DNA of 64,000 nucleotides, from the NCBI RefSeq assembly GCF_020184175.1, contig NC_065531.1, forward strand, positions 57,061,213-57,125,212. The letters are read 5' to 3'. Shown here piece after piece: positions 41,801 to 52,878 of this stretch. This stretch comes from Aphis gossypii (taxonomy: Eukaryota > Arthropoda > Insecta > Hemiptera > Aphididae). Made by a program: the position numbers and the translations under genes. The notes beneath the pieces were generated by a model, which saw only the letters and a list, made by a program, of their open reading frames with translations, did not search any database and was not told the DNA's origin. Position 1 is the stretch's first letter. Every line of letters begins with the position of its first letter.

Positions 41801-42379
41801 GATTTTCTTAATACTTTATTATAACTTATTAATACAACCAAAATTTAGTTTTTCCTAAATAAGTATTTTTATATTTTATTAATTTTGACTCATTATAAAA
41901 ATCCTTTTATGCTTGTTATTTACCACAACATTGAACACACGCGTAGTAATATATTATTATTTAATCAACCATATCATTAATTCATAAGCATGATATATTT
42001 TGTTTCGAATACTATAAATATCTAATACCTTTAATGTTTAGGACCAAATCAAAAGCATGTTATTAAAGAGTAAGAATGTCAATTTGCACGAGCAGGGTAA
42101 AAAATATTCCTTTATGTAATATGACTTATACTCTTATAATATATTATGACATGTAAAATAGGTGTATTACAATACGTTGATTGTACCACTGAATAAAGAG
42201 AGTGCAAATTATTATCTTAGCTTTAGCATGGCTTTTTTTTCAAAAAACAATTGAAAAATACGTTTTTAGTCAAGGTTGCTTAGGAAAATTGAAGCTTTCA
42301 ACGCAACAACTTAATTTCAAAAATTAAAAAAAAAAAATTACTCTCTATACTACCTCCCTATATAGTTAACGAAACCCTA

Positions 42380-42745
42380 TAAGGTGCATTGACCGGCTAC
42401 TTATTGGATTAATGAATATCATTTAATCCGATTTTATCAAACAATATATGATATCGTTAGTGAATTTGGCCACTGTGCAATTTTACTAAAACGCTTTTAA
42501 TCAAAAGTTATTCAAAGTAATTTACAAATAACTTTAAGGCAAATAATTTGGATCCAGCAGTGAAGATGAATTGCCACCGCATACATCGTTTCCCTGAGGC
42601 CATTTATCATTGGTTAGTGTACCAAGGATTGTTAATCATTTTAATTGGCAACAGGACCCGAAAATTGGGACCGACGTGAATTTATTATTCTACTTGGTGT
42701 GGTTAGGGTTTTTAACGTGATTCCCACTACTACCTTGAATTAAAT
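42380..42745. promoter_or_regulatory. Candidate enhancer with paired GGATTA sites
   Basis: TATTGGATTAATG and CATTTAATCCGAT form an inverted pair of GGATTA/TAATCC sites, the sequence bound by K50 homeodomains (Otx/Bicoid type). Further right, TTAATCATTTTAATTGG supplies other homeodomain words, and a complex GC-richer stretch (CAGCAGTGAAGATG to GATTCCCACTAC) follows. No coding frame is supported. The regulatory role is inference. Confidence 0.27.
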
Positions 42746-43271
42746 TTTGGTTCACGAAGTACAATATTAAGTATTAAAAAGTTATTTATATGAGTATTAT
42801 ACTCGTACTTATACAATGCGTTTTGCTGAAGAACTTTAATGTAGGATAATATTAGGAAATATAATAAATTATATATTTTGTTCATTACGATTTCAATTTA
42901 CCTTATTCATTATTATTTTTTTTAATTAGTTAATTTAATATTATATTGGTTTTATATTTTATTAGATTTATATTCAAACTATTCCAAACTAAATTTATTA
43001 AAACTTAAAATTAGATTTCTCTAAATATTAAAAATATATTTATTAATCACCTCATAACGTAGATCATTTCAAAATAACAAATTTTAGTTAATATATTAAA
43101 ATATTTAGAAATATTTCTATGAATATTAAGACCTATGTAGGTTTAACAATAGATATTTTATCGTAAAATTAATTAGACGACTTCGTCTAATTCGTGTATA
43201 ATATATTGTGTTAAGTAAGTAAAATAGAAAATATAATATATTACATATACTACACATTAATATCATTATAG

Positions 43272-43400
43272 GTTATCTCAAAAGATCAAATCGTACCTAT
43301 GGAGTATGGACACGAACTTAACCTCGAGCTGGTCACCGACATCACAAGCGTAGGCGACTTGTCCTTAAAATCACTGATAAAAATAACAACCAGCGTTTAA
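43272..43400 (+). CDS. Possible short coding exon, unidentified
   Basis: Directly after a CATTATAG acceptor-like word, a 42-codon frame runs to a TAA. Its middle reads MEYGHELNLELVTDITSVGD and uses GC-rich third positions (GAG CTG GTC ACC GAC ATC), unlike the chance frames elsewhere here. An in-frame ATG lies at 43299. No family is recognised. Against it: the polypyrimidine tract is weak, the minus strand is also partly open (KSPTLVMSVTSSRLSSCPY), and no promoter is adjacent. It could be a terminal exon, a transposon remnant read in either direction, or chance in a GC-richer patch. Nearby, a stronger acceptor (TTTTTTTATTATTTTAATAG) ends at 43550 and is followed by a short open stretch, VAAFDWRPII. 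Confidence 0.2.
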   Translation, partial: VISKDQIVPMEYGHELNLELVTDITSVGDLSLKSLIKITTSV

Positions 43401-45816
43401 AGACATTCGTATTTTATACGCGTGCACTAATTTGAAGCCAAGGCTCATGCTACTGTCTCTTTAATATTTGTACTTTAGGAATATTTTATTCCTTAATTGA
43501 CATATACCAATATACCTAACACTTTTTCACTTTTTTTATTATTTTAATAGGTGTAGCAGCCTTCGATTGGAGGCCTATAATTTAATATGTATTTGTTAAC
43601 GAATACTTTATGTTTTCACTCCTTTATATTAGAATATTATTTTCCCATTAATTTTCTAATTATTAAAGATTCATTCCGATCACCTTCAGCCTCTTATTGA
43701 AATAAAGACATGGGTTGTCGTTTAAGATAACAATTAACACGTAACAAAAGAGGCTGTGCATTGATAAATTATTTAATAGTACAATTTAATGTAGAAAATA
43801 AATGTTGTATGCCTTGGACGTACATTATTAATATAACAAGAATAATTGCTTAGATAAAAAAAATATATAGGTGTACTCCGATTTGCTGGTGATGTTTGAA
43901 ATATTATATCGTCGTCGCTAAAAAAACGTCCCTGAAAATGTTTGTTTCCTCTATAATATACCTATTCTCACTCCAGAGTAAAATAATATTATTAATTGAT
44001 TATTTTTTTTTATTTTTACTAAGACCATATATTACATTGATAATGAATACTAAGAATAATAAAATTTAAAAAAAAAATAGAAAACGAAACTTTTACCTAA
44101 AGGTACAATGTTTTCAAACTGCAATTGATGTTATGGACTTCATGAAAGTATTTCTTTTTTTCAATACATAACAATTTGCATTCTGCTCCATTACTAAGTT
44201 CGTATTGTATGCAGCAACATCGAAATATTTCATAGATTTTAAATGAAAAATACTAAAATCTTACATTAAATATTATTTCTTTATATTAGGTATGGTAACA
44301 TTGGTACATATTATATTTGAAAATTGATTGTCTATTCATTAAGTATCCAGCGTGTCTATTAATTAAAATTCACGCTGGTTAAGTGGTAGATACCTAACAC
44401 AATATCAAACTAAAACTATTGTGTACCGCTAGACTAAAATTGAAGCAGAACAAATCTTTAAACTATTGAAAAGATTACATAACAGTCATTGAATATAATA
44501 TAATATATTAATATAACCTTTATTATTATTACAACATAATATTAGTAAATATAGTACTCAGTAGTATAGGTATTATCCACATTTTTAAATAATGAGTTTA
44601 GTATTGGTTGTATTTATATATTTATGTTTTAATTCTTATAAGTAAATCGATTAAAATCAAACACACCTATTTGGTAATTAATAACATAAGTGAATGTCAG
44701 AATTTTTCAAATATCTTAGAAATCTAAAAGTTATTTATAGTTGTAACGTTTCAATAAATAAGTACAATAGTACATGTTTGTAATTGAGCCTATAGTTAAA
44801 AAATAAAAATATGACAACAGGTATATTTTATTTTCTGTACGTGTGATAATTAATATATAATAATGTTACATACAGAGTAAAAATAAGTTTTACTATAAAT
44901 TCTATGATAATATAATATGTTATTAGATTTAACCTCCAAGATATCATTGAAAATAAGATAATATGATACGATTATTGTTAATTTAAAAAAATTTTAAATG
45001 TTTAATGAATGCATAATATGAAAGTACCAGTAAAATAATAAAATTAATTAATGATAATGAATTTGGTAAATAGTAAATACGCATTAGGTATATTTATTTC
45101 AATATAAGATTACGTACTTATTTATCTTAAATAGGTAGTAAATATTTTGTTTATTTTACTTATTAATAATCTGTTATTTTATTCATTCATGAATTAGTTT
45201 GGTACATACATTTTTTTATATTTTAGATTCTGAAATAATAAAACAACTTGAAATATTTCGCTACTACATAAATTATTATTTTACAAGGATTATGATTCTT
45301 GGTAATTAAATGAGAATAACGCATAAAATACTGGTTCAAATTTTACTTTAGATACATCAACATTTCAAAAAAAATCATCTGTTTCAATGTACCTTTATTG
45401 TAATAGGTAGTATACCCAAAAGGATAATTCTTATTTGAAAAATAGTTTTAATCATCATTTAATATTCTTCAAACGAAATAAAAACATCAAAGTAACTGCA
45501 AATATAGTGTTCAAGTATACCTATAATTAAAAAGTTAAAAATCAGAATTTTAATAAATTCATTACTAAACGAAAAAAAATGTCAGCGAGCATCTTGGTGA
45601 ATCGCCCGGACACCCTGTAACATACCATTAACCATAACATAAATACGGGTATAGACTAGTTTACTGATTAATGAGTAATTCGTAAAAAATAAAGAGCGTC
45701 GGGAACAGTCTATATTGAACTTACTATAAACTATTATTATAACAGTTTCGCTCGTACCAATTATGCGAATACCACCAGAACGATCCGGCTCACCACGAAT
45801 TGCGAAACGACCGTCA

Positions 45817-45820
<4 letters not shown>
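43401..45820. other. AT-rich non-coding DNA with a repeat-end-like motif
   Basis: Near 45580-45622 the words GTCAGCGAGCATCTTGGTGA and CGCCCGGACACCCTGTA resemble an element terminus. ACACCCTGTA is also present near 22730. The remainder shows nothing recognisable. Confidence 0.4.
44347..44378. other. Perfect 8-bp GC-rich inverted repeat
   Basis: CCAGCGTG and CACGCTGG flank a 16-base AT-rich spacer containing TTAATTAA. In DNA this AT-rich, a GC-rich perfect repeat is unusual. It could be a dimeric protein-binding site or a hairpin. Function unknown. Confidence 0.5.

Positions 45821-45895
<75 letters not shown>
45821..45895. repeat. (TG)n microsatellite, about 37 units
   Basis: The longest simple repeat in the window and uninterrupted. 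It lies between two CpG-bearing patches (45690-45815 and 46165-46490). Likely polymorphic in length. Confidence 0.97.
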
Positions 45896-45899
<4 letters not shown>

Positions 45900-46164
45900 C
45901 GATCATCTACTCTGAAACTGTAGTTTTATAAATATAATTAGATACATTTTCTCATGTTATAATTGTATTTTTAGTACGTTCGATGGAAAAATATAAACGC
46001 GTAACACAAATACTGTGATTACAATTGAAAAATAATGATATTATTCTCAGTCGTGTTAATTTAAAAACTAACGACATTTCACATTTTCCAACATATAATA
46101 ATTATGTAGGTATATTACTATATTATTAGTATTAATGTATTATACATTGTAAGTTGTAACAACA

Positions 46165-46490
46165 TCATCGTTGCATTCGTTGGACACTGTCAGACACTGA
46201 CGACACACCGTTATGAACAATAAAATAATAATAATAAAAAAAAAAACAGAAATTGGTTGTACGCACTCGCGCTTTGTGTATATCTTTTGCACGTGTACGC
46301 TGATATACACACGCCCCCGGTTCTAACATTGCCACGACCTTGAATTTATTTTTCTCTACCGCAAAATTTATGGTGCGACACGTGTGTAGTTGTGTATACG
46401 TATCAGTATTATTGTTAAATGCCCGCATTTTATTTTCCCGCGTAAAATCAAAATAATAATTTATTGCAAACATTTAGTTTCCGGGGCCTC
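46165..46490. promoter_or_regulatory. CpG-bearing island, candidate regulatory DNA
   Basis: GC-richer DNA with E-box-like CACGTG words (TTGCACGTGTACG, CGACACGTGTGTAG). A 102-residue minus-strand frame and a 62-residue plus-strand frame overlap it. Neither contains a recognisable domain, and the minus frame is partly encoded by an AT-repeat tract, so I reject both as genes. Promoter or enhancer is the favoured reading. Confidence 0.25.
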
Positions 46491-46789
46491 TACGTAGGTG
46501 GTAGTTACACATCACACACATTAAATTATAAATTTATAACACGTCGTAAACTTTGTTTTTATTATCATAACCAGATAAGTACTATTAAAATAACAATGTT
46601 TAAAAAAATTCGGGAGAATTTAAATAATGTCATTATACGACATGAACTTTAGAGTATGCGTATGCAACGATTAAGTTTAAAACGAACAATGTGTAGACTC
46701 CAGTTTATTTTTTTTTATACACAATATTACAATATATAATACCTATACAGAACCAGATTTAGAGAAAATACGTCAAAGGTTAACGATAA

Positions 46790-47700
46790 TGGTTTTATCT
46801 GCGCTCCAGACCACTAGTGCTCTAATTTTCACTGAGACACCTGCAATATACACCCTGCCAATTTTTATTGTAAAACATATAAACATGTGAAGCAAGTGCG
46901 TCAACGCCCACTCACATCAAAATGCTGCAAATGATATCAACCTACATTACTTAGTAGTTAACTATACTATGAATAAATTAGTAAACAAATACAAATTAAT
47001 TATTTATTAACATAAAAATAATTATGAAAAATACATTTTACCAATATTAAGTTTATGGTTATTTTAACAAAGGTATACTTGGTGTATACTAGATCAAAAT
47101 ATATGATAAAGCAAATCGACAATGAAACAATTTGTAATGATTAGTTTTCAAAAGTTCAAAACTTTAATATTCCAAAAATTAATTTGGTGCATTTGAAAAA
47201 TTGAAGCTTTTTGGGATTTTAATTATACCTATAATCTTAACATTAATAATATTCTATTTTTATATAGTTCCTAATGATTGATAAGTACAAGGTAATATAC
47301 TTATAGTTAGGTATTGTACTAAAGAGGAAGAAAAAAGGGTCCGACAAGCTGTCAAATGACCAGACTCACATTCCATCTCTATGGTAGTTCAGTGGCAAGA
47401 TGAACAAAACGCCTTGAATGGCGGTCTTCTGCCATTTTAAAAAATCGATACCAAATCGAGAATTGTACCTACAATGGTGGCATAAAAAAGGAATTATATG
47501 TTATAAAATGCGAAAGGATGAGTCGGAGCCTGTCTCACCTACCTACCCCATTTGTGGCTAAGCCAAATGTAAAAAAATGTAAGTCCTTATACTGAGTGTA
47601 ACTATATTCTGAACTATTTATTTAAATAAACGATGCTACATAATAGAGAGAATTAATGATCACCCGGTGGCCGGTTCCACTTCATGCAGTGGCTTAAAAT
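46790..47700. other. Unidentified GC-richer patches
   Basis: Patches at 46790-46930 and 47330-47700 have balanced composition and include AATGGCGGTCTTCTGCCATT, a hairpin with 6-bp arms. All frames are interrupted. They may be decayed transposon sequence or regulatory DNA. No recognisable protein motif. Confidence 0.3.
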
Positions 47701-49869
47701 CAGGAATAAAAGGTACATACAATTATAAGTAACAATTTACAATAATTCTTATAAATTTATATTTTTTTTTAATATATTATATGAATTAAATAACATTCAT
47801 ATAAAAACTGCAGCCTGTTTATGTATATATAATATATAATTCTATACCAATGATTTTTGAACAAAAAATTTGAATATGTACCTACTTAAAGTAAAAAAAA
47901 TTATATATTACTCATTATTATTTTATAGGAATAATTTATCTTTATTTTGTTTCATAATTAAAATATACTAAAAATAATTGATACACAATTTTTTGAATTA
48001 ATCTAAAAATTCTAAAATAAATTGAAAATGGTAGAGTTCATATACTCTCGAAAATAAAGCATAAATACATGAATCCTGGTTATTCCCCTAAATAAATTGT
48101 ATACTGTCAATAATCTGTCATTTTGTTGTTTACATGAAATATCCCCTTTCAGAGATCAGTTTATGATTTTTTAAATGTCTCGTAAACCGTAGTTGACAAT
48201 GAAACTAAATATTATTACTATATCTATGGCAATATGATGCGACAATCAAACACAAAAAATGTTTACTTATCAGTTATTTTCATCTTTATGGCGGTCATCA
48301 ACCTCAATCATATTTTTCTCGATAAATCACATTTTGTTCTTTTATTCATATTATTAAATATATTATATTTCTATAAGAAAATTGGATTAATCTACGAAAT
48401 AATTCCTAATAGGTACTACAATTATTATAATTTTTTTGTTGGTCTCATTACAATACAATTTCTAAAATACTTCAATAGTTTTCAATTTTGTTTGAAAGTA
48501 TAGTTACTAAGATAATAACCATCACTTTTAAATTTAAAATATTTTAATATACACCAATAGAACTGCATGCTTCATGGACCTATAGTTCAAACATAATATT
48601 GTAACTCCACCACATATATATATAAAGTGTTAACTTCAATATTTTAATAAGCATTAGGTTAGGTTATAATAGGTTATAATAAATTGTTTTACATATTTTA
48701 ATAATCTTAAAATGTAATAAAATATTAATCTACTAAATTATAAAAATAATAGGTATATAATATATATATTGTATATTATAATAAACTATATTATTATTCG
48801 ACATAAAAATATGCATACAATTTCAAGTACTTACATATTTTTTAAAAGCATATTATATCATTTAACTTTAAATGCTGAGTATAAAAATGAATGTATTGAT
48901 TTTAAAATAATATAACTATATGTATAAGGCAATGAAATTTTCAATTATTTATTTTTTTATTTTATTTTTTTTTTAACTTATTACTTATTATACACTCTGT
49001 ATTGTTTGAAATATTTTAAATTTCAACTTAAAAATAAATATAATTTCTCGATCAATATATATATAGACACCTAACAGTTTTTAATTTCTTCGTGAGAGTT
49101 TAATAGAAATGTTTTATTATATATTTTATTCAATGATTGACTACCTACTTTATTTAAATAATATTATATTATACACATTTTGTGTACCTATATAAAAAAG
49201 TGCTTGTTTCTGGAACATAAATTGATCGGTTTTACATCAAGTAACACGCATTCGGTTGAATATTACCACTATTATTATATTATTCCCCTTCTAACCAATT
49301 TTTCATTGATATCCCCTATACACAAGTATACGTTTATATTGAAGAAGTGAGAAAAAAGGGTTCGCTCATTAATAATGGTTAGAGCGATCGACAGCCAGAA
49401 ACAAACATTTCATTTTCCCTTTGTACACTCTAAAAGAGAACCGAAAAACGCTAATAATCACACACGCCATGTCAATTGTAATGAAACTGACGGGTTATTT
49501 TTCGTCTAATACGTTTGGAGTATTAATTATTTTGTTATTTATTTTCACCCTTTTAATCCTTGCACGCTACTTGCGTCGAGTTGTATATAAATATATATAT
49601 ATATAATATATATACATGCACTAACGATGTTATGATTCACAACTAATATTGTGTTCGTTTAGATTTATCAAAACCTAATATGACTTATTAACTATTACTA
49701 TTTAATAATTTTAATAAATTAACTGTTATTTATTTTATATTTCAAACATGTTAGACATTTTAAATACTTTTTAGTTTTAAATTTTAAAAAGATAAAATAT
49801 ACTGTCGAAATTAAGTTCATAGTTTTCTTAGAATTATTCAGCTGATAATGCCAATAAAGGATGATCTTA
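47701..49869. other. AT-rich non-coding DNA
   Basis: An 89-residue plus-strand frame at 48234-48503 is hydrophobic and tyrosine/asparagine-rich (LLFILLNILYFY...), which AT-rich DNA produces by chance. No signal peptide cleavage context or splice sites support it. The start of this segment (48125-48340) contains CTTTATGGCGGTCATCAACC and a TGATTTAT-type word (as GATAAATCAC), which resemble Hox/Exd sites. Confidence 0.45.
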
Positions 49870-49900
49870 TTTTTTTTTTTTGTTTTTTTTTTTTTTTTTT
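49870..49900. repeat. Interrupted poly(T) tract, possible retroposon tail
   Basis: Twelve T, one G, then eighteen T, followed by GGTGGTTTTGCAGGGC. Read on the minus strand this is a sequence ending in a poly(A) tail, as left by a LINE-driven insertion. The body to the right is not recognisable as a LINE, SINE or gene, and no target-site duplication was identified. Confidence 0.35.
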
Positions 49901-52053
49901 GGTGGTTTTGCAGGGCAATAGGTATGAAACCAGTTTTTAATAGGTAGAATTGTAAGTAGAGTCATAGAGAGTACGTCTAAAACATCTATCATTTATTACG
50001 CATGAAATAAAAGTCATACAAAAAAAATATAAAACATAAAGTTAGTAATAATTGTGAAAAAAATAAATAAAGATGACATATCACTTGTGCACAGATACTC
50101 CATAATTCATCGTACGGGAAAAAATATTAAAGAAATGATAACAATAAACGCTTTGCCATGACTACACTAATTAAAAATAATAATAACAATATGAAATAAT
50201 AACCAGTTAGTGGACTACTAATCTCAAAAGTGAAGGATGATTGAGTTGCTATTGTAGTTACTCTAAAATATCAAAAAATTTTAAACACTAAAACGTCTAA
50301 AACACATAATAATAATATGATAAAGTAAAATCTAAAAAGATCTATAAACGTTTTATTAATTTTAATAATCTTATTTTCAAGTAGTAAACAAATGGTTGTA
50401 GGTTGTCGTTATAGTATCTATATTTATATTTTACGTATAGAGTAAAAGTCATAACTAAAAAAAAAATAAACTAAACGAACCGTATATTTTACCTTAAAAA
50501 TACAAATTTATAAATTAACGAACCTTATTACCAAAAAAAAAGTATTCACAACATCAAATTTTTAACCAAGATGTAAACAAACATTTTTAATCATTTTTTC
50601 ACTTTTAAATGATTTAGGTATAATTTACTACATTTTCTTTCATCTTTATTTAACTCTGGCGAGTTGGCCATAAGTTTTTATTAGTTAATACTTATTTATA
50701 TTGATGATAACCTGCAATTTTAGATACCTACAAACCAACGAAGAACTAAAAACTTACCTAATATTGTAGACTAAATACCATATTTTAAGTTGGATATAAT
50801 ATACATATATATATACATTATTTATATACTATATAGTGTGATTTATCAATCGTGCTCAATCCCATTTTTTCTTTAATAATTAATTTATACATATTATAAT
50901 TTTTGGAACTGTTAGTGTTCCTCATCTCTACCAAAATATATAAAATAAGAAATATTTATAACATTAATTAAGAATAAACTATATCGTATATATTGATGAA
51001 AAAAAATTTTATGGAAACAACTCAATCACCTTTTTACACTAAATTATTTAGTAAATTATTTTATTTTATATATTGCTGTATATAAATATAAATTTTAACA
51101 AGTATAGTTTAGTGTTAAACTTTATAATATTAATGTATAATGTTCCTAATATACATGAATCTTATTTAATTAATATTGATTTATTAGAATTTTATTATTG
51201 TAAAATATTTAAATATGTACAAATTTGAATTTGAATAAATAATACATGATACTTTAAGTGAATCACCCTCTAATCTGTTTATACTATTACATATATGTAT
51301 ACATGTTATAGGAATGGAGTGAAACACTGTTCTAAAACCAATGCATAGTATTACAATTTAAAATTCCACCTACTATCAATATGATAGTTTAAAAATTTAA
51401 TATTACAATAAATTAATCATGATAAAATACAATGTTCAATTACAAAAAATACAAAAAATAGCTATTTTGTTGGTTACCAATATCATTATTAGTATTTTAA
51501 TTGCAACAATTAATATTATATTGTAATAAACAACGTCAGTAGCCAATAATAAAACCCATTATTATTTATTATTAAGAACAATAAAACGATGTGTCAATAG
51601 TCTCATCAAAAAGTCCATTTTGTTTATTTTTATTAACATTAACGAGTATGGTAGCATAAGAGGAATGACTGGTGGAGGATGGGGGTACATGAAATTACAA
51701 GTTCTCCACCGGATGGGTTATATTAGTATAATATTGAATAGACTGTATACGACATACGTTATACAAATTTGAACTATATGTGTATTTATATCTACTCTAG
51801 AGTAAATATAAGCTAATACTTCCACACAAATCCGAATTGTAGATTTACTTATAAGTTAAAACTATAATTTGTTATAGACTTACCATTATGTGTAAGTAGT
51901 TACTACTAATAAATAAATACCTGATATAGTATGTTCGAAATGTCAGTAGTAACATTCAAATAAATATTTAATACATAATACTGCAATGATAATATACCTA
52001 ATATTATTAAAACTACAATTATATTATAGTACCTCAATTTTCTTTTTTTTTAG
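49901..52053. other. AT-rich non-coding DNA
   Basis: No gene recognised. A minus-strand TAG|GTAAGTTTTT donor word lies near 50750-50760 without an identifiable exon. Confidence 0.5.
51669..51712. other. Hairpin-forming inverted repeat
   Basis: CTGGTGGAG pairs with CTCCACCGG across a 26-base loop, nine pairs including one wobble, in an otherwise AT-rich area. No known RNA family matches. It could fold in a transcript or be incidental. Confidence 0.4.
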
Positions 52054-52111
52054 AAAGCTTAAGTGATAATTTCCATTCAATTAAATTCTACCTCTTAGTA
52101 ATAATATGCAG
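52054..52111 (+). other. Candidate 58-base exon with textbook splice sites
   Basis: The left border is a long polypyrimidine tract ending TTTTCTTTTTTTTTAG. The right border is ATGCAG|GTAAGTG, the only CAG|GTAAGT donor I found in the window. One of the three frames stays open across the segment (SLSDNFHSIKFYLLVIICR). Alternatively the segment is untranslated and the ATG at 52106-52108 is a start codon split off two codons before the intron. Gene identity is unknown. Transcript data would be decisive. Confidence 0.28.
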
Positions 52112-52856
52112 GTAAGTGTTCTAATTTTTTCTATTTCCTACTACGGATTTACAATATTTTTATTTTACACCTACTGATAACTGAGAATTATTTTATTCGT
52201 CATCACTTATGAATTATAACCCTCTAATGACTGACATTATTTATAAGCATGTAGTCATGTAAATAACTTTGAGAGCATTTTTAGCTAAGATAAATCGAAC
52301 CTATTTAAATATTTAATACCTCAATAATCACGATATTACTATTTACTTACCGTTAGTAATTAAATTAAGAAAATAATAATTAAAACCATTCTCGGGACAT
52401 CACGTGTAATCAGGTCAAAAAGTTGTATGTGTCTAAGTCTAAGTACTTCAAAAACCGCGTATTTAGTTGTAAGTAAGTAACAAAAAACTATTCACAATTG
52501 ATAAAATACAAAACACTTATATCAAAAGCTTAAAAACCAAGATATTAAATTGAATCGGTTTTTAAAAGAAGGTGCACATAACTAATAGGTATAGGTAATA
52601 TTATATAATAAATTTCAACTGCGTATTTGTATTAAAAATATATATACTTCTTATTATAATAATAATATACATAAGTTACATAATATTGATATCATATTAC
52701 ATTTTATGATAAATTATTGAAAATAACTTAATTTTTAATTTAAATTTGTTTAATCTGCAAAATGAATGTTATAGAAAATAAATAGAATATATATTTATTT
52801 TAGAATTAGAGAGGAGCAATGAATTGGTTTTACAAAGCGTAAATGGTTGTTTTTGT

Positions 52857-52878
52857 GCGTGTGTGTGTGTGTGTGTGT
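52857..52878. repeat. (GT)n microsatellite
   Basis: About eleven GT units with one GC variant at the left edge. Confidence 0.85.

Larger units (their letters stand above)
37071..42379. other. AT-rich non-coding DNA, no supported gene
   Basis: The GC-richer patches at 38340-38500, 38760-39070 and 39790-40110 were read in all frames. A 100-residue minus-strand frame at 39798-40100 ends with MADYNSAEIGKKKRTT, from an ATGG start near 39883, but has no recognisable domain and no supporting splice or promoter signal. CAGTCACTGTACAGTCACT near 39163-39182 is a short local repeat. Confidence 0.45.

Noticed and set aside
46165..46473. 102-residue minus-strand frame
   Set aside because: It crosses an AT-repeat that encodes FFFYYYYF, and no family is recognised. 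Better explained as a regulatory GC patch.
48655..48683. TTAGGTTAGG and duplicated AGGTTATAAT, possible telomere-type repeat
   Set aside because: Only two TTAGG units, inside ordinary AT-rich DNA. Not an interstitial telomeric array.
49377..49400. TGGTTAGAGCG, tRNA A-box-like word
   Set aside because: No B box or acceptor stem can be paired around it.
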